In this document: positions 8,557-17,594 of the stretch, in pieces
Layout of the letters: each line of letters begins with the position of its first letter
How positions within the stretch are numbered: the first letter of the stretch is position 1
NCBI GenBank assembly: GCA_017390585.1
Contig: JAFPBB010000015.1
Location: 1-64,000, forward strand
DNA: 64,000 nucleotides
Source of the DNA: Tidjanibacter sp.
GTDB lineage: Bacteria; Bacteroidota; Bacteroidia; Bacteroidales; Rikenellaceae
Direction: 5' to 3'
Program-made: the position numbers and the translations under genes
Notes under the pieces: model-generated
What the model saw: the letters and a program-made list of their open reading frames with translations, nothing else
Told to the model about the DNA's origin: nothing
The model's database searches: none

Positions 8557-9699
8557 ATGCAGAGTTACAAGTACCACATATTTTCGCCCTACCGAGTGTG
8601 CCCTCTGGGTGCCCACGTCGACCACCAACACGGTTTGGTGAGCGGTTTTGCATTCGATAAGGGGGTCGATTTCTGGTTCTCGCCCACCGACGATGGCGTG
8701 GTGCGCATCAAAAGTCTCACCTTCCCCGGCGAGGCCGTGTTTCCCGTTGACGACTTGGTGAGGGTGAAGCAGGGCCATTGGAGCGACTATGCCCGAGGAG
8801 CCAAATATGCACTCTCCAAGAGGTTCAAGTTGCGCCGAGGCGTGGAGGGCGTCATCAAAGGCTCGCTCCCCATCGGTGGACTCTCCTCGAGTGCCGCTGT
8901 GCTCATCGCCTATGTTATGGCACTTGCCAAGGCCAACGATATTGAGCTCACCAAGATGGAGATTATCCGCACAGCCTCCGAGGCCGAGAGAGAGTATATC
9001 GGACTGAGCAATGGCATCCTCGATCAGGCTTGCATCACCCTGAGTGAGAAAGATTCGCTCCTCTTCCTCGACACCGCCACCGAGGAGTATCGCGTGATAC
9101 CCAAGCACCCCGCAATGCCCGAGTTCCACCTCGGCATCTTCTTCTCGGGCCTCACCCGTTCGCTGGTGTCGAGCGACTACAATCTGCGCGTGAGCGAGTG
9201 CAAAGCTGCCGCGTGGAATATGCTTGCCTACACCAACCAACCCCTCAAAACCCTCGATAAGACCTTCCTCAGAGATGTGCCACGCGAGGTGTTCGAACAG
9301 ACCAGGGAGCGTATGCCCGCGAGGTTTGCACGTCGAGCCGAGCACTTCTACTCGGAGTATAAGCGTGTGCGTAAGGGTGTCACGGCGTGGGAGTCGGGTA
9401 ATATGGAACTTTTCGGCAAACTCTCGTTTGAGAGTTGCGAGAGCTCCATCCACAACTACGAGTGCGGCTCGCCCGAGCTGATTGCCCTCTATGAGATTAT
9501 GCGTGAGCTCGATGGCGTGTGGGGTGGCCGATTCTCCGGTGCGGGTTTCAAGGGTGCCTGCATCGCACTTGTCGACCCTGCCAAGGAGGAGACCATCCGC
9601 AGGAGACTCACCGAGGAGTACCTCCGTCGCTTCCCCGAGTATGAGAGGACCTTCGAGGTCCACTTCTGCAAGACCGACGACGGAGCGAGGTTTGTGTAA
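8557..9699 (+). CDS. GHMP-family sugar-1-kinase, galacturonokinase-like
   Basis: A 380-residue GHMP kinase. The motif-1 region reads SPYRVCPLGAHVDHQ rather than the galactokinase GRVNLIGEHTDY; the RxCPLGAHxDHQ form is what I recall for galacturonokinases (plant GalAK). Motif 2 (GGLSSSAA, ~107) and motif 3 (FSGAGFKGACIAL, ~325) are intact, so an active ATP-dependent anomeric kinase is expected. The start is the ATG at 8557; the frame opens earlier but overlaps ugd. The next gene is a nucleotidyltransferase, so the pair likely turns a free sugar into a sugar-1-phosphate and then an NDP-sugar. Galacturonate is the best guess; galactose or another hexose is possible. Confidence 0.75.
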   Translation: MQSYKYHIFSPYRVCPLGAHVDHQHGLVSGFAFDKGVDFWFSPTDDGVVRIKSLTFPGEAVFPVDDLVRVKQGHWSDYARGAKYALSKRFKLRRGVEGVIKGSLPIGGLSSSAAVLIAYVMALAKANDIELTKMEIIRTASEAEREYIGLSNGILDQACITLSEKDSLLFLDTATEEYRVIPKHPAMPEFHLGIFFSGLTRSLVSSDYNLRVSECKAAAWNMLAYTNQPLKTLDKTFLRDVPREVFEQTRERMPARFARRAEHFYSEYKRVRKGVTAWESGNMELFGKLSFESCESSIHNYECGSPELIALYEIMRELDGVWGGRFSGAGFKGACIALVDPAKEETIRRRLTEEYLRRFPEYERTFEVHFCKTDDGARFV

Positions 9700-9732
9700 T
9701 GCACGATTCAAAATGCAAAATTCAACACTGTT

Positions 9733-10467
9733 TTGAAAAATATAGTTATAGCAGCCGGTTATGCCACTCGCTTGGGTGAGCTGACCAAGAACTTTCCAAA
9801 GCCACTGCTGAAGATTGGCGACAACACGATCTTGGGTAGGATGCTCGACGACATCGACACCATCCCCGAGATAGATGAGCACATAATCATCACCAACCAC
9901 AAGTTTGCACCCATCTTCGAGGAGTGGGCCGCCTCGCTCAATTACACCAAGCCCGTGACCATCGTCGACGACGGCACGGAGACGAACGACACCCGCCTGG
10001 GTGCAGTGTGCGACTTGCTGTTTGCAATGGAGAGGCTCTCCATCGACGACGATATGTTGGTGGTGGCGGCGGACAATCTGCTCTTTTTCAGTTTCGGTGA
10101 GTTCGTGAACTTCGCCAAGGAAAAGGGCACGAGCTGCATAATGTGTCACCACCAGCCCTCCGTGGAGAAACTTCAGCGTACGGGTGTGATTGAGGTTGAT
10201 GGGGAGTGGCGCGTACTCTCAATGGAGGAGAAACCCCAGGTGCCCAAGAGCCATTGGGCTGTGCCTCCCTTCTACATCTACTTGCGTAAGGATTTGGAAC
10301 TCGTCAAGGGTAGCGTGGCCGATGGTTGCGGCAAGGACGCACCCGGAAACCTCGCCCACTATATGGCCCGCAAGAGTGTGCTTCACGCTTGGCCTATGAG
10401 TGGTGGCAGGTTCGATATAGGCTCGCTGGATACCTACCACGAGGCCTGCGAACGATTTGGCAAGTAG
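9733..10467 (+). CDS. Sugar-1-phosphate nucleotidyltransferase
   Basis: A short (244-residue) GT-A-fold NTP transferase. The N-terminal signature AAGYATRLGELTKNFPKPLL is the nucleotide-binding loop, and VVAADNLLFF carries the metal-binding Asp. The family couples sugar-1-phosphates to NTPs to give NDP-sugars. It uses a TTG start at 9733, because the only nearby ATG (9713) runs into a stop after seven codons and the signature begins right at the TTG. It lies 33 bases after the GHMP kinase, which suggests it takes that kinase's product. It is clearly different from RfbA further down the operon; nucleotide and sugar preference are unknown. Confidence 0.8.
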   Translation: MKNIVIAAGYATRLGELTKNFPKPLLKIGDNTILGRMLDDIDTIPEIDEHIIITNHKFAPIFEEWAASLNYTKPVTIVDDGTETNDTRLGAVCDLLFAMERLSIDDDMLVVAADNLLFFSFGEFVNFAKEKGTSCIMCHHQPSVEKLQRTGVIEVDGEWRVLSMEEKPQVPKSHWAVPPFYIYLRKDLELVKGSVADGCGKDAPGNLAHYMARKSVLHAWPMSGGRFDIGSLDTYHEACERFGK

Positions 10468-10537
10468 CCACAATGTCGGGAGCGCAACTCTCTGCTCCGG
10501 ACAAAAGAGAATAGTAACGAATGCTTCAAAGCGAGAT

Positions 10538-11626
10538 ATGAAGAAAATATTGTGCCTTATAGATGGTTTGGGGTTTGGTGGTGCACAACGCCAACTCATC
10601 GGCCTTGTCCACCTGCTCAAGGAGCGAGGCTATGATGTGACTCTCGCCTCCTACCACTACAAAGATTTCTACTCCGAATTGCTCTCCTCACTCTCCATCG
10701 AGCCCGTGCTGCTTGCCCACCGTGGCAGTCAATGGTCCAAACTGAGGGCTGTGGCGGGGTCTGTCAAGGATAGGGGCTTCGATGTGGTCATCTCCTACCT
10801 GCAGGGCCCCAATCGCATCAATGCGCTGCTCCGACTCCTCGGCTCGAAACATCTGGCCGTCGTCTCCGACAGGGTGACTTTGCAGAGGGTAGACCGCAAG
10901 TGCCGACTCCACTACTTCCTCTATAGATTTGTGGATGTAGTGGTCCCCAATTCCCACTCGCAGGCTGCTTTCATAGAGAGCAATTTCCCCTCGCTCAAGG
11001 ATAAAGTGTACACAATCACCAACTTCACCGACACCAACCACTTCCTGCCTGCGACCAATCCGGTGGGAAGAGATGTTGCTGAGATAGCTGTTGCGGGCCG
11101 CATCTCGAGGGAGAAAAACCTGCTCACCTTTATGGATGCTGTGGCAGAACTCAAACGCCGCGGTGTGGCCGTTCACTTCAGTTGGTATGGCAATGTGGGA
11201 GGTGGACAAGAGGAGTATGGCCGCGAGGTGGCCAAGCGCTACGATGAACTTGCCATAGAGGACTACCTCACCTTCCACCGAGGTACGGACAAGATTGTGG
11301 AGGTCTACCAAGGTTGCGACGCATTCTGCCTGCCCTCCCTCTATGAGGGATTCCCCAATGTGGTCTGCGAGGCTATGAGCTGTGGTAGACCCATATTGTG
11401 CAGTAGGGTGTGCGACAATCCCTTGATTGTGGAGGAGGGCGGCAACGGATTTATGTTCGACCCCGCGAGCGTCGACTCTATGGTGGAGACCGTGATTAGA
11501 TTCTGTGGACTCTCCTGCGAGGAGCGTAGGGCTCTGGGTACAAGGAGCCGACAACTTGCCGAGGCAAATTTCTCCGAGGAGAGTTTCGTGGAGGCATACG
11601 AGGCAGTAATTGAGAATAATAACTAA
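10538..11626 (+). CDS. Glycosyltransferase, GT4 family
   Basis: A 362-residue GT-B glycosyltransferase. The N-terminal Gly-rich acceptor loop (DGLGFGGAQRQLIGL) and the C-terminal donor-site EX7E-type motif (YEGFPNVVCEAMSCGRPI, ~residue 266) are characteristic of GT4. It would add a sugar from a nucleotide donor to the growing lipid-linked repeat unit on the cytoplasmic face. The frame opens from 10457, but the ATG at 10538 directly precedes the first beta-strand (KKILCLIDG) and avoids overlap with the upstream gene. Donor and linkage cannot be predicted. Confidence 0.82.
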   Translation: MKKILCLIDGLGFGGAQRQLIGLVHLLKERGYDVTLASYHYKDFYSELLSSLSIEPVLLAHRGSQWSKLRAVAGSVKDRGFDVVISYLQGPNRINALLRLLGSKHLAVVSDRVTLQRVDRKCRLHYFLYRFVDVVVPNSHSQAAFIESNFPSLKDKVYTITNFTDTNHFLPATNPVGRDVAEIAVAGRISREKNLLTFMDAVAELKRRGVAVHFSWYGNVGGGQEEYGREVAKRYDELAIEDYLTFHRGTDKIVEVYQGCDAFCLPSLYEGFPNVVCEAMSCGRPILCSRVCDNPLIVEEGGNGFMFDPASVDSMVETVIRFCGLSCEERRALGTRSRQLAEANFSEESFVEAYEAVIENNN

Positions 11627-11640
11627 AAAAAACAGATACT

Positions 11641-12585
11641 ATGGAAAGCAGACTGAAAAGGGCACTTCGAGACCCTAAACTTGCAAAAAAATGGGCATTG
11701 AGAATCTTTGCCAAGGTTATCCCCAACAAACTCTACCTCTCCACCCTGCTGAAAATCACCACTGGTGAGAAGATGGATTGGAAGAATCCCACCACCTACA
11801 ACCAGAAGTGCAACTGGATGAAACTCTACCATCGCCATCCTCTCTATACGGAGTTGGCCGATAAGATTTTGGCCAAGAAATATGTGGAGTCGGTGCTCGG
11901 CCCGGGCTACACGTTCCCCCTGATTGCCACCTACGACAGGGTGGAGGATATCGACTTCGATGCACTGCCCAACCAATTTGTCATCAAGGCCAACCACAAC
12001 TCGGGCGGCCTGTGCATCTGCAAGGATAAGGCCAACGGAGTGATAGTTTTGGGCAAGAGCGACGACCAGCGCCACCTCTCCTACGACGAGGTGCGTGCGG
12101 TGCTCAAAAAGAGCCTCTCGAAGAACTACTATTGGGGTGGTCGCGAGTGGCCCTACAAGAACATTAGGCGTCGAATCCTGGTGGAGACATTTATGCAGCA
12201 GCCCGACGGCGGTGGTCTCAACGACTTCAAGTTCTTCTGCTTCAACGGCGAACCCAAATATGTGTGGATGGGCACCAACTACACCCCTATGCACTTCGAC
12301 GTCTACTCGGCAGAGTGGAAGAATCAGCACGTCGAGTGGGGCTACTCCAATGCGGGTGTGGACGTTGCTCCCCCCGACGGCTATGAGCAGATGCTCGAGA
12401 TGGCTCGCAAACTCTCCAAGGGTATCCCCCACGTGAGGGTCGACTTCTACAACATCGGCGGCAAAATCTACGTCGGCGAGTTCACCTTCTACACTTGGGC
12501 AGGTTTGTGCAATTTCAAGCCCGAGGAGTGGAATAGGAAGTTTGGTGAGCTCATCGACCTCTCCAAGGTGGAGATTATCCGATAG
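11641..12585 (+). CDS. TupA-like ATP-grasp protein of polysaccharide biosynthesis
   Basis: A 314-residue protein matching the TupA-like ATP-grasp family (teichuronopeptide-type). Visible segments are the N-terminal WKNPTTYNQKCNWMKLY, the nucleotide-binding region FVIKANHNSGG, then the ILVETFMQ and DFKFFCFNGEPKYV blocks, and the metal-binding end HVRVDFYNIGGKIYVGEFTF. TupA is linked to attachment of amino acids or peptides to a polysaccharide; the reaction is ATP-driven ligation. Placed between two glycosyltransferases, it could decorate a uronic acid of the repeat unit (inference, given ugd in the operon). Pipelines often label such proteins simply as glycosyltransferases. Confidence 0.78.
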   Translation: MESRLKRALRDPKLAKKWALRIFAKVIPNKLYLSTLLKITTGEKMDWKNPTTYNQKCNWMKLYHRHPLYTELADKILAKKYVESVLGPGYTFPLIATYDRVEDIDFDALPNQFVIKANHNSGGLCICKDKANGVIVLGKSDDQRHLSYDEVRAVLKKSLSKNYYWGGREWPYKNIRRRILVETFMQQPDGGGLNDFKFFCFNGEPKYVWMGTNYTPMHFDVYSAEWKNQHVEWGYSNAGVDVAPPDGYEQMLEMARKLSKGIPHVRVDFYNIGGKIYVGEFTFYTWAGLCNFKPEEWNRKFGELIDLSKVEIIR

Positions 12586-12621
12586 AGTCTCTGTGAGGGT
12601 GGAACATAAGGTGGCGTAACG

Positions 12622-13749
12622 ATGGAGAAGAGCAGAAGAGTGCTTTTGGCAGTCAGCAGCCTCACGGGAGGTGGCGCAGAGCGTGTGGTTACACTCTGGG
12701 CCGGCGAACTTGCCGAGTTGGGCTATGACGTGGCCATCTTCGTTCTCAACCGTAGGGAGAGGGAGTATCCCGTCTCGCCCAAGGTGGCCATTCTCTCCGC
12801 TGCACCCACCCACGAAGAGTACCTCGCCCTCGGCTACTTCCAACGCTTTAGGGTGATTCGCGGCATCCTCCGCACCTTCTCGCCCGACTATGTCATCTCC
12901 TTCCTCTACAATGCACAGCTGTGGATGATGCTCACCTCCGTGGGGCTTGGTATCCGCAGGGTGGAGACCCTCCGAATAAACCCGTGGGAGATGGAGAAGA
13001 GTATGGGACGCATATCGCGCATCCTCTGGCGCCTCTGCTTCCGCACAAGCCACGCCATCATCCTCCAAACACCTTCGCAGGCGGGGTGGCTCAGTGGGCG
13101 CCAACGAAAGAAAAGCGTGGTCATCCCCAACCCCGTGGCGGCGGAATATCTGCAAGGAGAGGGGTGCAAGGTAGGGCCCGTGGTGAGAAACTTTGTGGCA
13201 GCAGGCAGACTCTGTGAGCAGAAAAACTATGGGATGATGATTGAGGGCTTTGCCGCCGTGGCAAAGTCGCATCCCGACCTCCGACTCCGCATTTTCGGTA
13301 GCGGCGAGAGGGAGTATGTCCACACCCTGAAGGAGCATATCTGCCGACTCGGAATGGAGCAGCAGATAACCCTCGAGGGGAGAAGTTTGGCTATGATGGA
13401 GGAGTATGACAAGAGCGACGCATTCCTGATGACCTCCGACTACGAGGGACTTCCCAATGCGCTCATAGAGGCTATGGCTCGCTGCCTTGTTGCCATCTCC
13501 ACCGACTGCCTGACCGGGCCTGCCGACTTGATAGACAATCGAGTGAACGGCTACCTTGTGGCACTCGGCGATGCAGAGGCCTTGGCGCGCACCATCGAGA
13601 GTGTGTTGGAGATGAGCGTGGAGGAGCGAGGCAGAATGTCGCAACTTGCACGACAAAAAATAGGAGAGTTTTGTGCCCCCGAGCGCAGTGTCTGCAAGTT
13701 GCAGGAGCTGATGGAGGGCAGGAGGAACGAATCCCACAAAAAAATGTGA
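12622..13749 (+). CDS. Glycosyltransferase, GT4 family
   Basis: A 375-residue GT-B enzyme. The N-terminus reads SSLTGGGAERVVTLWAGELAE, the typical acceptor-side loop; the donor-site motif is YEGLPNALIEAMA (~residue 274), followed by GPADLI, as in amylovoran/exopolysaccharide transferases. It should act on the cytoplasmic side in building the lipid-linked repeat unit. Its stop codon overlaps the start of the polymerase gene (ATGA at 13746-13749 region), so the two are translationally coupled. Specificity unknown. Confidence 0.83.
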   Translation: MEKSRRVLLAVSSLTGGGAERVVTLWAGELAELGYDVAIFVLNRREREYPVSPKVAILSAAPTHEEYLALGYFQRFRVIRGILRTFSPDYVISFLYNAQLWMMLTSVGLGIRRVETLRINPWEMEKSMGRISRILWRLCFRTSHAIILQTPSQAGWLSGRQRKKSVVIPNPVAAEYLQGEGCKVGPVVRNFVAAGRLCEQKNYGMMIEGFAAVAKSHPDLRLRIFGSGEREYVHTLKEHICRLGMEQQITLEGRSLAMMEEYDKSDAFLMTSDYEGLPNALIEAMARCLVAISTDCLTGPADLIDNRVNGYLVALGDAEALARTIESVLEMSVEERGRMSQLARQKIGEFCAPERSVCKLQELMEGRRNESHKKM

Positions 13750-15071
13750 TGAAACAGAGAAACTACAATATTATCTTCTACGCCACAGTGGCACTTATGC
13801 TGCTGATGTTGCTGCTGCGAAATGGTCTCAAGATGAGCATTCCTATCAGCCTCGTACTGGTGGTCTCGGTGTTGCCTGCATTCTTCGCATCTCCCTCCCA
13901 GATTGTGGCGATGGCTGCCGCATTCATCCCTATGAGTGCGGGTTTCCAGATTAAATATGCCATTCTGGCCTACCTGCTCATAGGTGTTGTTCGCTACCGC
14001 AACTCGTTGCAACGCACGGGAGTGGCGGTTCCGTTGTTGCTGATGATGGTGTGGGAGTTGGGCCACGGATTGGGTATGGAGTTCACCCTCTCGGAGTATC
14101 TCAGGGACTTCTCGGAGCTGATATTTCTTGTCTTTGTGACGACGCTCAAGTGGGACAGGGTCGATTTCAAAATCATCAGCCGACTGCTGGCCATCTCCAC
14201 GGTGGGTGTCTCGCTGATTATCATCTACATTCAACTCAATAGCGGCTTGGAGGGATTGCTGGAGATGTTCTCCGAAGGTACGTCGCACTACCGATTTGGT
14301 CGCGACAACACCGAGGAAGGCACCCTCTTTGGACTCAACTACAACCCCAATCAGTTGGGCTTCATCTGTATCCTCTCGATAGTTTCCACCCTGACTCTCG
14401 TTGCTCGCCGCGAACATCAGTTTATCGACCTTGTGTTGATGGTCCTCTGCATCTTCTTTGGATTCATCACTCTTTCTCGAGCATTTGTGTTGGTGTTGAT
14501 CTTTGCCTTTGGAAGTTTCATTCTCTTTTCGCCTGGTTCCCGAGGTGAGAGGACCCGCAATATCCTGCTGCTCCTGGCGGTGGCTCCTCTGATGCTGTGG
14601 TTCATTATGAACTACCTCCCCTCCGTTATGGAGAGTTTTCTCGGACGTATGCAGGTGGATGACATCACCAATGGCCGCACCCATCTGCTTGGTTTCTACA
14701 ACGACCACATCTTCTCCTCCTTCGAAAACTGCTTCTGGGGTCTCGGTCTGCAGAACTATGGCGTCCGCATTGAGGCGCTCTATGGCCACCAGATTGAGGT
14801 GTGCCACAATGGTTTTCAGGAGATTTGGCTCACTTGGGGTTTCCCGGGTGTGTTGCTGTTTTGTTGGATGATGATTGAGATGCTGCGAGGTAGCCGCAGG
14901 TGGTCGGGTGTGCGCCCATTCTTTGCATTTGTACCTTTGGCAGTGATGCTGTTCAATAGTATGGCAGGTCAGCTCATTAGTTCTGGCAACAACCTGCTTT
15001 CGTTGTCGTTGTTCTATGCCGTGCTCTCGATGAAGTGGCATTCGGGAGGCGGGGAATTGAGTCGCAGATGA
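13749..15071 (+). CDS. wzy: O-antigen/capsule polymerase (Wzy-like)
   Basis: A polytopic membrane protein of 440 residues with about 10-12 hydrophobic segments. A large periplasmic loop (about residues 285-375) contains NGRTHLLGFYNDH and CHNGFQEIWLTWGFPG, the arrangement typical of the O-antigen ligase/polymerase superfamily. It would join lipid-linked repeat units in the periplasm. The ATG at 13749 overlaps the TGA of the upstream glycosyltransferase, and its own stop overlaps the start of the flippase, so Wzy and Wzx are coupled. A WaaL-type ligase is the alternative, but the place beside Wzx favours Wzy. Confidence 0.78.
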   Translation: MKQRNYNIIFYATVALMLLMLLLRNGLKMSIPISLVLVVSVLPAFFASPSQIVAMAAAFIPMSAGFQIKYAILAYLLIGVVRYRNSLQRTGVAVPLLLMMVWELGHGLGMEFTLSEYLRDFSELIFLVFVTTLKWDRVDFKIISRLLAISTVGVSLIIIYIQLNSGLEGLLEMFSEGTSHYRFGRDNTEEGTLFGLNYNPNQLGFICILSIVSTLTLVARREHQFIDLVLMVLCIFFGFITLSRAFVLVLIFAFGSFILFSPGSRGERTRNILLLLAVAPLMLWFIMNYLPSVMESFLGRMQVDDITNGRTHLLGFYNDHIFSSFENCFWGLGLQNYGVRIEALYGHQIEVCHNGFQEIWLTWGFPGVLLFCWMMIEMLRGSRRWSGVRPFFAFVPLAVMLFNSMAGQLISSGNNLLSLSLFYAVLSMKWHSGGGELSRR

Positions 15072-16501
15072 GTAGTAGTAAGGTCATATCCTCGTTGGTC
15101 TACAAGTTCTCCGAGAGGTTGCTGGTCAAGGGGCTGGGATTGATAATAAGCATCGTTCTGGCTCGCTTGCTCTCGCCCACGGAGTTCGGAAGGATTGCCC
15201 TGATAATGGTATTCATCAATCTCTCCGTCGTGTTGGTCGACAGTGGACTGAATACGGCACTTGTGCAAAACAAGAAGACCTCCCTTGCCGACTACTCCAC
15301 GGTGTTCTACATCAGCTTGTTCATCTCGCTGGTAATCATTGCACTGCTGTGGGTGGCGGCACCCGGCATTGCAGCCTACTACGACGATCCGCAGCTGGCC
15401 CTCCCCCTGAGGGTCTATTCGCTGACTCTTGTGGTGGGGTGTGTCAATTCGGTGCTCGTGGCCAAGTTGCAGCGCGAGATGAGGTTCCGCCGAATGATGG
15501 TGTGCAATCTTGTTGCCTGCGTTGTGGCAGGCATCACGGGTATCACTTTGGCCTATATGGGCTTTGGTATCTGGGCGCTGGTGGTCTACTACTTCACCTC
15601 CACCGTTGTCACCTGCATCGCTCTTCTGGTTGCCACCGGTTGGCACCCGATGTGGGCCTTCTCGTTGCAAAGGGCCCGCGAACTCTTCTCCTACGGATGG
15701 AAGATGTTGGTCTCGGGTGTTCTGTGCGGACTCTACAACGACGTGAGGGCGCTCATCATCGGCAAGGTCTATACGGCTGCGGACTTGGGCTACTACAATC
15801 GAGGTCAACAATTCCCCGACGTCATCTCCAATACGCTCGACAACGCCATTCAGTCGGTGATGTTCCCCGTGATGGCGGAGAAACAGGACGATGCAAGCGG
15901 AGTTGCGAGTGTTTTGCGCCGCACACTCTCCATCGGTGCGCTGATTATTGTGCCGCTGATGGTGGCACTTGCCGTTGTGGCAGAGCCATTCATCGTGGTG
16001 TTGCTCACGGCCAAGTGGTTGCCGAGTGTGGTCTATATGCAGTGGATATGCCTCGGCTTTGCCTCCATTCCTCTGGTCTCCTCCTGCTTGGTGGCCATCA
16101 AGGCTATGGGCAGGAGCGATGTCTATATGAGGCTCGAGTTGGTCCGACGCATTGTGATGCTTGCCATCCTGCTCATCTCGGTCTTTTGCTTCGACACGGC
16201 TCTGGCTATTGCTGTGGGTTTTGCCATCAGTTCGTGGGTCGACGTGGTTGTCATTTCGGTGCCTATCCGGAGGCTGTTGAACTATGGACTCGGGGCCCAA
16301 CTGAGAGACGTGTGGAGGATTTTTGTGGCAACGGCTGTGATGGCTTTGGCTATGCTTGCTGTGGGGGCACTCGTTGAGGTTGCCCCTGTGTGGATGATTC
16401 TTCTGCAGGGTGTTGTGGGCGTGGGTTGCTACTATGCAATGTGCCGATTGCTGAAGATTGGGCCTGTGGAGGAACTGAAGAATTATTTGAGAAGAAGATA
16501 G
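15068..16501 (+). CDS. wzx: Polysaccharide repeat-unit flippase (Wzx family)
   Basis: A 477-residue MOP-superfamily exporter with about 12-14 membrane spans. The N-terminus has the family pattern SGLGL..ISIVLARLLSPTEFGRIAL and the cytoplasmic loop YSTVFYISL; ADLGYYNRGQQFP lies near residue 235. It would move undecaprenyl-linked repeat units across the inner membrane for Wzy. The start ATG at 15068 overlaps the stop of wzy. The frame is open earlier (15035), but those residues lie within wzy and lack family similarity. Confidence 0.87.
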   Translation: MSSSKVISSLVYKFSERLLVKGLGLIISIVLARLLSPTEFGRIALIMVFINLSVVLVDSGLNTALVQNKKTSLADYSTVFYISLFISLVIIALLWVAAPGIAAYYDDPQLALPLRVYSLTLVVGCVNSVLVAKLQREMRFRRMMVCNLVACVVAGITGITLAYMGFGIWALVVYYFTSTVVTCIALLVATGWHPMWAFSLQRARELFSYGWKMLVSGVLCGLYNDVRALIIGKVYTAADLGYYNRGQQFPDVISNTLDNAIQSVMFPVMAEKQDDASGVASVLRRTLSIGALIIVPLMVALAVVAEPFIVVLLTAKWLPSVVYMQWICLGFASIPLVSSCLVAIKAMGRSDVYMRLELVRRIVMLAILLISVFCFDTALAIAVGFAISSWVDVVVISVPIRRLLNYGLGAQLRDVWRIFVATAVMALAMLAVGALVEVAPVWMILLQGVVGVGCYYAMCRLLKIGPVEELKNYLRRR

Positions 16502-16504
16502 ATT

Positions 16505-17590
16505 ATGACACGAAGGAAAGAGTTGGTGGTATTTTGCAGCGCGCTGACGGCGGGCGGTGCGGAGCGTGTGCTCTCCATCCTTGCTGTGCCCTTTGCCGAC
16601 CACTTCGATTCGGTCCGATATGTAATGTGGAAAGAGGCACCGGTCTTCTACGACATCGACCCGAGGGTGGAACTCGTCTGTGTAGAGCGAGAGTGTGGCA
16701 GTAGGGGAGCATTGGCTAAATTGCTGTGGCTCAGGCGATATGTGAAGCGTCTCCAACCGAGCCTTGTGCTCTCCTTCTCGGCTCCCTACAATATGTTGGC
16801 CTTGGCGGCTCTGCTGGGTAGTGGCACCAAGACGGTGGTCGCCGAGCGCATCGACCCGAGGAGTTTCCGCTGGGGTAGGGTGCTGGAGTGGTGTCGCAAA
16901 CTGCTCTATCGCACCGCGGCGGGTGTGCTGGCACAAACGGAGTATAGCAAGGAGTATTTCACGGGCACCCTACGTGACAAAACCACCGTAATCTACAACC
17001 CCGTAACTATGGACCCTTCCCACGTTGGGCGCGCACTGCGAGCAGAGAAACAGCCCGTGGTGGTCTCGGCAGCGAGGTTGGTGCCACAGAAACGACAAAC
17101 ACTGCTCATCGACGTCTTTGCTCGATTTGCAGAGCAACACCCCGACTACCGATTGGTCATCTATGGCGAGGGTGTCGAGCGGGAGAATCTGATGCGACAC
17201 GCAGCCGAGAGGGGAGTGGCCGAGAGGGTTGTGTTGCCCGGAACGGTGAAGAATCTTTGGGATTGCATAGCCTCGGCTCGGATGTTTGTGATGACTTCGC
17301 TTTTCGAGGGGATGTCCAATTCGATGATTGAGGCGATGTGCCTCGGCCTGCCCTGCATATCCACAAAGGTGAGCGGCGCTACCGACTTAATTCGTGATGG
17401 CCATAACGGCTACTTGGTGGACATCGACGATGCCGAGGAGTTGTACAGCAAGATGGAACTTCTGGCCGATGAGCAGACCGCTTCGCGCATTGGTGCGGAG
17501 GCTACGAAGGTCTATGAGAGTCTCAAGGTGGAGACCATCTCCCGAGTGTGGACGGAGTATCTGGATAGTGTAATCGACAAAAAGAGATAG
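16505..17590 (+). CDS. Glycosyltransferase, GT4 family
   Basis: A 361-residue GT-B enzyme. The N-terminal CSALTAGGAERVLSILA loop and the C-terminal FEGMSNSMIEAMCLGLPCI motif (~residue 266) match the GalNAc-alpha-(1,4)-GalNAc (PglJ/PglH)-like branch of GT4, though that specificity is not certain. It starts 3 bases after the wzx stop. It probably adds one sugar of the repeat unit. Confidence 0.83.
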   Translation: MTRRKELVVFCSALTAGGAERVLSILAVPFADHFDSVRYVMWKEAPVFYDIDPRVELVCVERECGSRGALAKLLWLRRYVKRLQPSLVLSFSAPYNMLALAALLGSGTKTVVAERIDPRSFRWGRVLEWCRKLLYRTAAGVLAQTEYSKEYFTGTLRDKTTVIYNPVTMDPSHVGRALRAEKQPVVVSAARLVPQKRQTLLIDVFARFAEQHPDYRLVIYGEGVERENLMRHAAERGVAERVVLPGTVKNLWDCIASARMFVMTSLFEGMSNSMIEAMCLGLPCISTKVSGATDLIRDGHNGYLVDIDDAEELYSKMELLADEQTASRIGAEATKVYESLKVETISRVWTEYLDSVIDKKR

Positions 17591-17594
17591 AGGC

